A stretch of 64,000 nucleotides of DNA from Glandiceps talaboti (GCF_964340395.1 NC_135555.1:6136501-6200500), one strand, 5' to 3'; shown: positions 23,877-54,006, counted from the stretch's first letter. The notes: generated from the letters alone by a model not told the origin. A program made the numbers and translations.

Positions 23877-24457
23877 TCGCATACAACTAAGCTTGAATTG
23901 GAAGTAACCATGCATTTCATCATGTCGACCTCAAACTACGAGAGGTCGTGGTTGTAGCAATTCGCAAACTATCATCATCATCACCGCCTAGCGGTAAAGC
24001 TAGCAAAACGCACAGTTTGACAAAGCCTGTTAACCTGAACAACTAGGCAAAAGGTTACTCATAAATGATCAGATGCCTTGGTCGTGTAACAAGAACTATA
24101 TTTTCTGCTGTGTTTTATCCAACCTGATGAACTTATGTACGGATAACATCGGCTGTGTACACGTGAACTGACAGTATTATGACCTTGGTCACAAAACAAT
24201 GGCGTACTTTAGAAGGTAAAACAAGTAAAGTTGGCCCACCTAGTTAGATGCACATAAAAAGTATTGTACATTCTAGTACTTTGCTAAGGTTCAAATGATA
24301 ACCAGTATTTTTATTTCAATCGTTCACAGGTCTCTTGAATTAATAATATAATAATTGTTATTATTATAGATATGTTATATGCAGTATAGCTGTTTACCTT
24401 TTTATCAATGGATAATAGTCAGAAATACTGATGATTTAACCTCAGTAACCTGCCACT

Positions 24458-24471
24458 GTTGCCAACGTAAC
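24458..24471 (+). promoter_or_regulatory. RFX X-box-like palindrome, unit 3
   Basis: gttgccaacgtaac matches the RFX palindrome at 11 of 14 positions and lies 255 bp upstream of the candidate first exon at 24713. Confidence 0.4.
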
Positions 24472-24712
24472 CGGTTTCTCTGTTTACACACAACTGACAT
24501 GACAACTGACCCTAAAAATCTGTCTCGTGGCAATTCAATTAGCTATGCAGCTGTTGCGTGTTGTTTTCACTAATTTGCATCTCCACAGTTGAAATGAACC
24601 CACGTATTTGAATAATTATTGTCTCGTAGCATTTCAACTGGTGTAGTTAACCTAATAAATGCTCGCTAATTAACAAGAGAGTGTAGTTTTAGAGCGACTG
24701 GAAAGCAATTCA

Positions 24713-24763
24713 ATGGAGTCAATACCGTCAAATGATTTCAGTATGCTGAAGTGGCGAATAGCG
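24713..24763 (+). CDS. Candidate 17-codon first exon, unit 3
   Basis: ATG plus 16 codons encodes MESIPSNDFSMLKWRIA and ends in phase 0 at a consensus donor, gtaagt. Its last eight residues (SMLKWRIA) line up with SALEHKIG and TALQMKIK of the other two units: Ser/Thr, x, Leu, x, x, Lys/Arg, Ile, x, donor. Weaker than the first two as a duplicate, since upstream similarity beyond the X-box is not obvious. Confidence 0.3.
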
Positions 24764-25485
24764 GTAAGTCTCACTTCTTTGCCTTGCTTTACAACGTGCT
24801 CGATGATTCGAACGGAAAACTTTCGTGTTTTATGTAGGTGTTGGATATTTTGCGCAGGTCTTAAGGACAACGCCACGTGTACACACCCGACAGTGGGGGA
24901 TTTATATTCTTAAAAAAAACAGTCGTCACCGGTTGGATAAATTCTGTAACAGTGTTGGGTGTCTATATTGTCGCCGTTGAATATGTACTCGTGTTTATGA
25001 GAGTAACACTTTGAGACTTCACTAGTGATGGCATTTACTGTTCTGTGGATGACAGTGATTCATGTAACTTGTAAGTTGTGAAACATTGGATCGAAGGACC
25101 ACGCCCAGAACTCGATGAAACCGACTTTAAAAAAATTGCCAAAATGTCTTTTTTCATGTTTGGTCGCTGAGTTTCGTACATAGATGGAAATAACTGTTAT
25201 TTCAACCATTATTTTTAATGTTAAAGTATTGTAAGACAGTGCTTACATGAATTAAACAAACAATGAGTGGCCTTATACTGCTATTAGCACTGGTTTATTG
25301 TATTCTTTAAAAAGAGTTACATAAGATTGGATGGTTGTACAACTTCGTTTGCATTAGAATGAAAAGCCGGCTTTAAAACTTGAACCATCACTTGTTGCGT
25401 TCAGTTATGTGACAATAACCTATTACGCGAACAGTTCAGTACTTGATGGCAGTCATCCCAAGTAACAGAACAATTTGCTGAATGT

Positions 25486-25500
25486 CACGTGGGTCACGTG
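25486..25500. promoter_or_regulatory. Tandem E-boxes
   Basis: Two CACGTG hexamers, each preceded by GT, lie 9 bp apart within gtcacgtgggtcacgtg. Confidence 0.35.
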
Positions 25501-27154
25501 TCACTCCTTCGGTGAAATACTGTCATAACAGTATTAGTGATGATCGGGTATCTAGTTTGATTGAAGACTAGGTATAACCCCCCACCACTCTCCCCGGCGT
25601 GAATTTCGCACAAAACACTTCTCTATGGCTAAATCGATGTAATAATAATAAACAGTGTCGTACTGAATCGGTACATTATGTGATATACGCGGTCGATCAC
25701 AATAAAAGTACCGAAATAATTGATAATTGAATCGAAACATTATCATCAAACTTCATTTATGATATCAGTATTCCTGATGAAAATTCACTGAGCCATTCCT
25801 AGACACAATTTATCACTGTAGAAGTTGGTGAAATAGACGTAACAAAATTACATCTTCTACCGCCCCACCCCTTTATTTTTAAGTAAATACTGTGACCAAA
25901 GAATGTGTTTGATAATCAGATACTTTAAGCAATTTCGCTTTTTTAATTAAACTTAATGATACGTGAAGTATCGTTTAGACAAAGGCCTGGGAAGATTTTG
26001 ATGCATGGAGTGGTGTTTACGCAATGTATGTCTATGGGGATGGGGGGGGGGGGGGGTCCGACGACACACTTTAATTTTAATTCGTCATTTTCGCAAACAC
26101 CAGAAATAGAAGTACTTTCGTCCAAAGTACCTCTTTCACTTCTCCAGCCATTCTCAGCTATAAATTTAACCCCAATTTCGATCGATCACCATGAATGGAG
26201 TCAATTGCCAGTCCGTTCTCGCCTCAATATTACGACGATCAATTGTTTACATAATCGATTTATTGATTCTTAATACTCACATATCACCCTTTCATTGAAT
26301 TGTTGATTGGATTAATATAAAACGAACTCCATGTGGTTACGTAGGTGTTTAGTTCAGTCAAACATTAAAAACTAAACTACCGGCCGGCAACAATCGAGTC
26401 TCTCGAGACAATAACGATTTACTTTAGAGATTGGTGTCATTGTGACGTCAATTGACAAACGTTATAGAGAAGACAGTTATGAAATTGGCAGTGTTTCTTT
26501 CATACCATTGATCTCAGACCACTAATATTTAGGTTTCCTTTAAGCTTGATGTCACATCTACTTCGTCTGTCTACTTTCTATACTCCTATACAAAAGACCA
26601 ATAAAAATAACACCTTGTCGAAATTGTAAAATTATCTAGTATGCTTTTGGTAGTAATTTTATCACGTACTCGTCTGTGTTTTTATTGAATTAAATTAATT
26701 TAAATAATTACATTTAGTCATGTTTTTGATGTGTTGGTTTGATTTAAGTAGAGGTGCCGTACCCCCTGTTAGTCTGTTATAATATACCATTTACTTGGCC
26801 GGCAGCCATTTCTATTATTTATACTTTTTATCACTTTGTCATTTACAAGTTTTCTATTTGTACAATTGCATACGTCTAAATTTCTATTTGTATAGTCACG
26901 TCTGTCTGTCCTTTAATATTGGTTTGTATTTTTCTACTGTTTGTGTCAATTGTATATAGTCATTGATGAAGTGTAGTAAATGAATAATTAACACTAACTG
27001 TATTTTCAATAGGGACTTAGTTTCTTGGCTGTACATGAGGATAAAACGATTATAAACTTATCGAAAATATGAGAATAAAGATATCATGTTTTGAATCATA
27101 GCTTACTTTATCCAGAATAATATTCCATCTGCCACGGAATGGTACTACATCCCG

Positions 27155-27307
<153 letters not shown>

Positions 27308-28613
27308 TTTGCCACAGAGACACGGGGGAGAGGGGAGAAGGGTGCTAAAGCGCAACAGTGTATGATTTTTTACCAGTAAACAGAGCTGCCACACTAAACT
27401 CTTAGGACTGGTTTATTCCTGCAAGTACTTCTTCATTTGCTAGTTACAATTTTCCATACATACACAATGGCAGTATTTGAAGAAAAGATGACGGGCCTAC
27501 AGGTATACTCAGTGAAGTCAGTGTGATACTTACAACAAACATACATCACATGGTATTGTGATGGGTTTACTTGCCATTGTCCTGCACTTAAAAAGGCTTT
27601 CCAACCATTCAATCAGACTTATTGAGTGAACATGTTCAATTGTATTTTTCTGCAGAAGTAATGTTGTAATTTTACTCTTAATATCATGCTTAATGGTGTG
27701 TAAAAAAATATCTTTTTTTGGTATGTTGCACTTTTTATTTACTTTTCTATAGAAGGAATTTATATTTTTATTATGTTCCAAATTGTGTGCAAAAAGTGTA
27801 ATTTTAAAAATATTTTCATCTCAACTTTTGGTACATCCCAACTAACTTAAGACCGAGATTACAGTATAAGTAATGACTTCAAAATGATTACGTATACCAC
27901 TTTCTGTCTGACTAAGATGGAATTCTTTGGCCGTGGAAAAAAGAATCAAATAGTATTTTCTAGGAAATTAAATTCAGTGAACAATTTCACTTTTAGAAGG
28001 AGATCAACAAATGTGTCTAAAAAGTACCACGAGAATCTGACAGTTAGGGCTTCTACTGTAGCCAAGTGTATGTGTAGTCAATATAGACTGAAGATGAAGG
28101 TCACGACCTTTGACATCGAATTCATGTCAAAAATATAGCAATTTTTTTCCATGTCTCATATAATACTCAGGGCGAAATATACAAACGGGTCCAAGTTAGT
28201 AGTTGTAAGTAAAAAATATTTATTACTGACTCCATTGCTAAAATCTTAGTGGAATGATCCATTCACATGATTATGTCATTTCTAATACATGTATACATTT
28301 CAAAACATGGTATTTTAAAATCCGCCGGGGAAGTATTTGAAATTTCATCAAAATATGTGAAAATTAAAATCTTGATCTACACGTATTGTTATTTACAAAA
28401 AAACGCATGTCAAATATCATGTTCAAATAAAAAGTCAAAGATTGGCAAATAATCCACTCAATGGTAGGAAAATACACTTGTGAATTCTTTGTGTCCTCTC
28501 TCTTCTTTTTGTGCGTTTCATCGTTCAGTTATATAAATAAAGTCGCTTTCCTCACGAAATGAAATGTAAATGCTTATTTACAGACATATTTACAGTATAA
28601 AAGTTATTTAATG

Positions 28614-28937
28614 TCATGATTTTTCGGCAGTGGAGCCGTCACCACCGGGGGTGTCTTCCCTATGCTCGCTTTGACTCGATCGGGATCTCGCCAAGCTTGT
28701 TGAATCACGTGATTGACTTGTTGATGTTGTTGTCGATTCTTGACTCAGTGATGGCGTCTCTGGAATGCTTGCACTTGTACTTGTAGATGTAGAAGGTTCA
28801 CCATGGAATGTCATTGAGCTCACAGAGGGTGAACTTAAAGCTTGTCCCTGAAGCCAAATATGACGATTTAGATCGATGAAATGACGGAAGTGACGTAACA
28901 CGCGGTTGCCAATGGATTCATAAGGTTCTGCCATTAC
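28614..28937 (-). CDS. SAM/protease gene exon 5 (protease C-terminus and Ser/Thr tail)
   Basis: 107 codons plus stop, acceptor tactccag. The first 27 residues complete the retropepsin fold. The remaining 80 or so are disordered-looking, rich in Ser, Thr and Pro with SR dipeptides, a likely phosphorylation target. Confidence 0.8.
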   Translation of the reverse strand, partial: VMAEPYESIGNRVLRHFRHFIDLNRHIWLQGQALSSPSVSSMTFHGEPSTSTSTSASIPETPSLSQESTTTSTSQSRDSTSLARSRSSQSEHREDTPGGDGSTAEKS

Positions 28938-29007
28938 CTGGAGTATAAACAAAGAAACATTACTAACATCATTCCGAATGTAATATTAGGTGCATGTGAA
29001 ATTAATC

Positions 29008-29082
<75 letters not shown>

Positions 29083-32000
29083 ATGTCTGCAGACATTATT
29101 ACAATATTTTTCGCCCTTTTCACCTTTTTTTCGATCAGAAGAACTCTCTTTCACGAAAACAATGAGAATTTGTATGTCTCAACGCAAAACCCGTCCGTCT
29201 ACACACTTTGTCACTACCGATAATTGTAACTATAGAACCTTTCTACATCTTTATACTGAACATTTCATTGCACAGTTGAGTACCCCATGCTTTCACCTGA
29301 GTCTGCTACCCTTACATGCATTTTTTTAGTTTTTAATTGTAACAGGGTCTGATTATGAATAAACGTTTCCTTAAATAATGATGACAACAACACCATCATC
29401 ATCAACTTTGGCCATCACATACTTTATTTTTTCATTTTAAATGTAAAAAATCAACCGTCTCTTACCTCGATCTCAATGTTGAAATTTCCAACTCCCAGCA
29501 CAGCTTTGTACAGCTGCTTTTCGACCGTTGCATGTACACCTCGACTTTGAATGGTACCTATTAATTCCAAATCTAATTGGTCCAAAATGCTTTGTCGTAC
29601 TGTTACAACGTCACTTCCGGAATCTACCATGAATTCTAATCGGATTAGAAAAAGAAAGTTGGTTACTTTCGAAGCACTCAATGGGGGCAGTAAAAGAAGT
29701 AAATCCTGGCTACGTTAAACCGATGATAAGTTATAAATAAATATCCACATTGGTTGATTGTTGAGTTAATTTTATTTTTTACAATCCAACGAGTGAATAT
29801 TGTTGCAATGCACTGCGGCAACCCAAACAACTGAAACGTGTTCATAACTGAAAAGAGAGTTTTAACTGTATGAACAACAGCACAAAACGTTTCAATGATT
29901 TACATTGTAAATTGATCCCGGGATATACAGTTTTCATACTTTCCATCCCCCCCCCCCCTACTTCCCCGTCATTTGACATACACCTTCAATTCTTATTCTC
30001 GCAAACTAGAGCTGTTACTTCTTCTGCGACACTGCCAAATAAACCTCTTGGCTGTACGTCTTAGACAGTGCCGTAAAAGAGGCTGTGATTTACGACAGTG
30101 TCAATTCTATTTAGTCTCACTTCTCTGACATGTACAGTAACTTTGTAGTATCAGTTACTACAGAGCGTCCTGGAAGTGATGGGGATATTTTTTAATCACA
30201 ATAGTGGATATAGTAAAACCTACCGAGTTCAAACGATGGGGTATTAGCTTTAGTTGATTTGATCGTCGATCGTAGACACAGAAAGTCGTACTTGGCATCT
30301 TCAAGAGCTGCAGGCCTACCCCAGTAACCAATAGCAACGGGAGATTCTGCCTCCTCATCACTTAGTCTCCGTCTCTTTCTTAGTTTGGAAACTGAAATGA
30401 AGGACAAAGGATAAGGTCTGAATCAGCAAAGTTGAGAAAAAATAGCATATTTGAAAAGAAATACAAGTTTTCCCATATCTCAATCACACTTTTATTGTCC
30501 TTTATTTGTGTTCTATAAGCTTACATCCGATTTGGTCCGCTCGTACTTGCCATGTACAAAGAAAATGAACAAAGAACTGTTGAAAGCGCATGCGTGATAC
30601 CAGCGCGTAAATTAACCCGTTTCCGATTTTGTTTGAATATTCGTAACTGAGTTCCGGACTAAATGACCGTCGGACGGTCTCCAAACAATAACCACAAGAA
30701 CAAGTTTGAACGGATCTTTCATTTTCCGCTCATACAATTTACAAATAAAAAATAGACCCTAAGTACAAAAGGAACGGATATGAAATAAAAATGAAAAAAA
30801 AAAATTCTTACCAGCTAATTGTAGTCTTTTTTTATGCCCGGGTAATGTGATTTCTAAATCATCTAAAGTGTCTTCGTTGACGTCCATTCTAGAAAGAGTG
30901 TCCAGACAAGTATATTCACTATCGATAAAATGCTTATAGTAATAGTCCAGTTCGTGGTCTCTTAAAAATTGGTATACTTTGTACTGGTCTGATAACTCGT
31001 AATGTTCAGCTGAAACAAAAGAAATATTGGACACGGGTTAGAAATTGTTTTTTTTTTATCGATGTTAATTACTGTTGATTACAGAACTATATGCAAGGAG
31101 AAACAATGTTTAGAATAATTGTAGGTTTTTTCATTGTTTCTCATGATTCGTTTATCGACCTGGGACCGTGGCGAAAATATGATTGATTTTCGATGACGTC
31201 ACTACAACCCCCCGGGTATTAGTTCGATGGATTCGTTATACTAAGGAAAATAGGTTGTCTTACACACGGGTATTTTCTTGTCCTAAATGTGTAAATTTGT
31301 GTATTCGTTGATTTATTTACGAATCAACATGAAACCCTAATTATAGGTTTGTAAACAAGTTAATTCAAAAACTATTTACAATGTATAAATAGGATAAAGG
31401 CAATAGAGACACTGCTGAATGTTAAAATAAGTCATTTCTAATGTATATAAAGAATTCCTAAAACATAATCATGAGTGTTTAACATGGTCAGAAAAGTGAA
31501 GAAAAAAACCTCCCCCAACGGCAGGTGTAGGACGCTTTAATTGAACAGTAGACTCTCTGCTCCGATGGTACCGTAAAATGTAAAGTGACTCTAGAACTTA
31601 CACAGTACACGTGGGGGTAGTCTTGTCTAGTGACGCACGTTCCTATTGATCCTGGCACAGGTCTGTGTAAATCATTCTATGACCTTAAGTGACCCCAGGG
31701 CACGGGGATTCCCTACCTTGTTAATAAGTAAGTGTGGACGACATGGTAAACAAACAATATTTTATTATCATTACGGCAACTAGTGCCGCGCTGTGAATCA
31801 TCGAATCCTGGGATGGGTACAAGGTTTAATACGTTGATTATGATATACCATCGTCGTCGTCGTCGTCGTCGTCATCATCTTGTAAACCACGGGTCTCATT
31901 ACGTCAGCCAAAAAACGTGCGCTGGCTAGCGAGAATATAAGCTGGTGCTTTATCATATTGTATGCAAGGCAGTTACAGTTCTACAGAACTTAGAAATCTG

Positions 32001-33151
32001 CATGGCCATATTGAAAAGGGGGGAGGGGGGTTGCAGAAGATTCACCCAAGCAATTTGGGTGAAAGCTGAGCCTGAGAGCACAATAATTTTAAATGTAGCT
32101 AGACGGTGACTAAGAAGTTAAATTAAGCAATTTACTCAAAGGGGACTTTTGGCCAGTCTCGCCATATTATTTAAACTGTCGGTTTTGTTGTGGAAGTCAT
32201 CAACAATTATGAAAGCCAAAAAAATACAATTTGCTAGAATATCACGAGTGATTGCAATTTGACTCAGTTGTGTATAATAAATACCATCGAGTTATAACCG
32301 ATAACATGAGCCGTGGTATTTAATAGTAGGGACATATCCTAGATGTATTTCCTCTACAACATTAAAATACAGTGGTGTTTTTCCATCTAACAAAAAACTC
32401 CGAATAACTTCCATATACCAAAAAATTCAGTTGTTGAATTGGACGATTCTCTAGAGGCTACACACATCCCTTAATATATAAAGATATAAGCTAACACGAA
32501 AAAAAACACGAAAAAAAAACTGGACATGTAAGCTTATTTACCGACTTGTTTTCGATTTCATTTCTTTGGCCTACAAGTGTGTGGATATTGTATACGCTTA
32601 TTCATCAAAAAGTCCCCGGTGTTTCACCCTTTCGACGTTTCAAGAAAACAAAATCTTTAGGGGTGTAAAGAGTAAGAAAGAAACTGCGAACTCCAAAAAG
32701 TTTCACGTTTAGTTTGAATTCTAGACGAAAGACGTTGATTTGATCTTGACCCTGGCATTCAGAGATTTTAAACGTTGTACCAACGTTTTGTTTACTAATG
32801 AGGTTATGGGGATTCCCCTGGCCTCTTCGCTCAATGCAATGACTCTCCAAAATGTTCAAGAAACTTGTCGTCTGCGTCTAAATGAGGTCGTGTTTTCAAT
32901 CCAATTATGATAGAATGAGAGAATGTGCAAAGACATACTTTCTTATCAGTACAGAATTTTATATTACACGTACCTGCATGGAGTATCATACCCCGGTGAT
33001 CATCGTCCGTAATCCCGAGCTCATCCAGGTCCACGTCCGTCAAAGTGCTGAAATCCGTCTCCCTGTCATAACCCTTGGTTTGGAAAATTTCCAAATATTG
33101 CATCAAATCCAATGGCTCTAGAAAGCTTTCTATAGCGCTGCTATCGTCCAT
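28614..33151 (-). CDS. Double-SAM retropepsin-like aspartic protease protein (5 exons)
   Basis: Five coding exons join without frame conflict to 1038 nt, 345 aa: 33151-32974, 31009-30812, 30391-30224, 29635-29466, 28937-28614. Residues 1-60 form a SAM domain (FLEPLDLMQYLEIF; LDELGI). Residues 60-125 form a second SAM domain (VYQFLRDHELDYYYKHF; DDLEITLPGHKKRL). Residues 128-134 are a nuclear-localisation-like KLRKRRR. Residues about 150-265 look like a complete retropepsin fold: catalytic VDSGSD with Asp186, and the C-terminal Gly-helix-Ile-Asp signature SIGNRVLRHF..FIDL at 246-259. The tail is Ser/Thr-rich. Retropepsins work as homodimers, so SAM self-association could control activity (inference). 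Five spliced exons argue for a cellular gene, not a live retroelement. Known cellular retropepsins such as DDI1/2, NRIP2/3 and ASPRV1 lack SAM domains as far as I recall. The splice chain and domains are clear; the substrate is unknown. Confidence 0.85.
29008..29080. repeat. (ATG)n microsatellite in SAM/protease intron 4
   Basis: About 24 perfect ATG units. The poly-Met frame is an artefact. Confidence 0.97.
29466..29635 (-). CDS. SAM/protease gene exon 4 (DSG catalytic motif)
   Basis: 170 nt, from phase 1 to phase 0, acceptor ccgattag (short pyrimidine tract), donor gtaaga. It encodes EFMVDSGSDVVTV and the following strands through FNIEIE. Confidence 0.8.
30224..30391 (-). CDS. SAM/protease gene exon 3 (basic stretch and first protease strands)
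   Basis: 168 nt, phase 1 at both ends, acceptor atttcag, donor gtaggt. It begins VSKLRKRRRLSDEE and ends just before the catalytic motif (FEL). Confidence 0.8.
30812..31009 (-). CDS. SAM/protease gene exon 2 (second SAM domain)
   Basis: 198 nt, phase 1 at both ends, acceptor tttcag, donor gtaaga. It again encodes one SAM domain per exon, consistent with exon duplication or shuffling, although the two domains differ considerably in sequence. Confidence 0.85.
31852..31880. repeat. (GTC)n microsatellite in SAM/protease intron 1
   Basis: About eight CGT/GTC units followed by CATCATC. Confidence 0.9.
32974..33151 (-). CDS. SAM/protease gene exon 1 (first SAM domain)
   Basis: 59 codons plus one base. 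The start codon has A at -3 and G at +4, and the donor is gtacgt. It encodes almost exactly one SAM domain. Confidence 0.85.
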
Positions 33152-33720
33152 GTTCTAGCAAATATTGCAGCGAAGTCCCGGCGTCGCATAGTAAAAATTG
33201 CCGGGACATTTTCTTCGATTCATGCTTGTACTGTGAATGAACATGTATCTTATTATGCAGTCCGCCGTACTAGGCCGGTAAACAGCACGCCGATTGGTTG
33301 AGTTCATAAATTTCACTTTGTTATTCAAATATCTTCATGACGTAGGGGCCAACCGTCTAAAAATAGCAGCATGTTCGTGCTTGCCCAGACATGTCCACGG
33401 GGAAAGACGCTATCGTAGTTAATATTATGCAAATAATATGCGGTTACCATGTCACTACACGTCCGACATCACTGAGTTTGATTGGTCATGTATGTCACTA
33501 AGTATTTGTGCGCCCGTTTCAAAACAAGATAAGGAAAATTAGAGAAATAGGAAAAATTGTTTTGAACTATCTCGAAGAGCTTTGAAAATACTTCATACGA
33601 CTTATTTTGATAAATTATCGGCAAATGAACGACTTCAATTTTTGACCTACTTTTGACCCTTGACCTCTCTGAAAAACCAATCAGAAAGATCGCAATGTTT
33701 AATATTAATGTATTTCAAAC
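33152..33720. promoter_or_regulatory. Head-to-head promoter between SAM/protease gene and GMDS
   Basis: Only 569 bp separate the two divergent start codons. The interval is less AT-rich than the introns around it and has three CCAAT boxes: inverted attgg at 33293-33297 and 33481-33485, direct ccaat at 33677-33681. There is no clear TATA box. The arrangement is typical of bidirectional housekeeping promoters. Transcription start sites cannot be placed from sequence alone. Confidence 0.6.
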
Positions 33721-51884
<18,164 letters not shown>

Positions 51885-51948
51885 GTGAGTTAGTGAGTTA
51901 GTCATTCTGTTTTCGCCTCTCACCGTTTACCGTTTGACCCACCCATTC

Positions 51949-52290
51949 TTGAAACCTGTAATAGCATTGTACCTCATGCTAGAGGGTCAAAATAGAACAA
52001 GAAGGTTGACTTATTCACAGTACCTGTAATAGCATTGTACCTCATGCTAGAGGGTCAAAATAGAACAAGAAGGTTGACTTATTCACAGTACCTGTAATAG
52101 CATTGTACCTCATGCTAGAGGGTCAAAATAGAACAAGAAGGTTGACTTATTCACAGTACCTGTAATAGCATTGTACCTCATGCTAGAGGGTCAAAATAGA
52201 ACAAGAAGGTTGACTTATTCTCAGTACCTGCAATGGCATTATACCTAATGCTAGAGGGTCAGAATACAACAAGAAGGTTGACTTATTCTC
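51949..52290. repeat. 68-bp minisatellite
   Basis: Five head-to-tail copies with a 68-bp period (core cctgtaatagcattgtacct). The first four are almost identical and the last diverged. It starts 65 bp after GMDS exon 9. Confidence 0.95.
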
Positions 52291-52417
52291 TCACAAGCTT
52301 ATAATAATGCATGTGTAATGCTTTGAGTGGAAGTCATGGTGTCTACCAAGAAATTGAATGAGTATTAGTTTTAAGACATGCCTTGGTGGTAATGAGAACT
52401 ATTGATACTTTGTTAAT

Positions 52418-53072
52418 CTGCCAACAAGTTAGGGCAGTTCATCATGTAGCTGGTTTATCTGCCAACCACTGATAGGCAGTTCATATAGCTGGTTTATCTG
52501 CCAACCACTGATGGGAAGTTGATGTAGCTGGTTTGTCTGCCAACCACTGATGGGAAGTTGATGTAGTTGGTTTATCTGCCAACCACTGATGGACAGTTCA
52601 TGTAACTGGTTTGTCTGCCAACCACTGATAGGCAGTTGATGTAGCTGGTTTATCTGCCAACCACTGATGGGAAGTTGATGTAGCTGGTTTATCTGCCAAC
52701 CACTGATGGGCAGTTCATGTTGCTGGTTTATTTGCCAACCACTGATGGGCAGTTGATGTAGCTGGTTTATCTGCCAACCACTGATGGACAGTTCATGTAA
52801 CTGGTTTGTCTGCCAACCACTGATAGGCAGTTGATGTAGCTGGTTTATCTGCCAACCACTGATGGGAAGTTGATGTAGCTGGTTTATCTGCCAACCACTG
52901 ATGGACAGTTCATGTAACTGGTTTATCTGCCAACCACTGATGGGCAGTTCATATAGCTGGTTTATCTGCCAACCACTGATGGCAGTTCATATAGCTGGTT
53001 TATTTTTCCAACCACTGATGGCCAGTTCATATAGCTGGTTTATTTTTCCAACCACTGATGGCCAGTTCATGC
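52418..53072. repeat. 39-bp minisatellite
   Basis: About 16-17 copies of a 39-bp unit (core tgccaaccactgatgggaag). The unit is a multiple of three, so it yields a repetitive open frame at 52901-53086 that is not a gene. Confidence 0.95.
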
Positions 53073-53466
53073 AGCTGAAATATTAGGGAACTAACTTTGC
53101 CTACATGTAGCAAGGGTAAATGACAGTGCTGGCTATACATCCATACAAAACAGTTCCAAAATAATCATATCACAATCACAATAACAAACTAAAAGTAGAA
53201 GAATATATTTTGTGATTAATTTTTCTGACTGGACAATGCACTGTGAAAGACAACAGGAGTATGTAACAAACTTGATCTAAACTTATAGAATTTTCTTGGT
53301 TGACCAGTTCCACTTAATTCAAAGATTTGCAATGATAGCAATCTTCCTGTATTGTCGTACTTCCAAGACTTTTAGACTTACATTACGTCATTGACTACAT
53401 ATTGATAGAGTTATGCTCTGGTTACAGTTAGGGTTTAGTTCAATGACCTGGTTAGGGTTAGTTTAA

Positions 53467-53826
53467 AGCTACACTAGCTGTAACTGGAATGTTATTTTTA
53501 TGATCAGACAGCCAACAATATATTGACTGAAAATTGTTAAAATATGAATAATTAGACATTACACATACTAATTAGAGGTTGATTTTATCCATAATTAGTA
53601 GTACAGTTTCATGTTGAAAGCATGTTTGCACTGGGGCCGCTGATTTTAGGGTATGTACTAAAAATCAGTTTTGATTGGATTTATTGTACCATGTTATGTG
53701 TATAGCGACACAAAATTGCTTACCCACACTGATTCAATACTGTGCAGGGTGTGCAATATTAGGAGTAAGTCATTATATCTATTATAACACATTACAAAAA
53801 ACGTTCCCATTGCCGCTAGTGCAGCT
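53467..53826 (-). mobile_element. MITE-like element, copy 2 (GMDS intron 9)
   Basis: 360 bp with imperfect terminal inverted repeats (agctacactagctgtaactg and ccgctagtgcagct). Its reverse complement aligns to 14411-14755. TTAA lies at both outer boundaries (gtttaaagct and agctttaata), which would suit a TTAA-targeting transposase of piggyBac type, or may simply be part of the repeat ends. No coding capacity. Confidence 0.8.
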
Positions 53827-54006
53827 TTAATAACTGTGTTAGGGTTAAAGTTAGTTTAATGACCTGCTGAATGAACCTAAGGTGTATAGGTTCAATCGGT
53901 GCCAGGATGTTGGGGTCACATGGCTTACTTGTCAAATGTAAACGTACTTTGTTGAAATGTCGATGTTGCATTCTTGTTTCACCAATGTAGTTCTGTACTG
54001 TTCCAG

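Noticed and set aside
32605-32859. 84-codon minus-strand frame in intron 1 of the SAM/protease gene
   Set aside because: Lacks suitable splice sites to join exons 1 and 2, and both SAM domains are complete without it.
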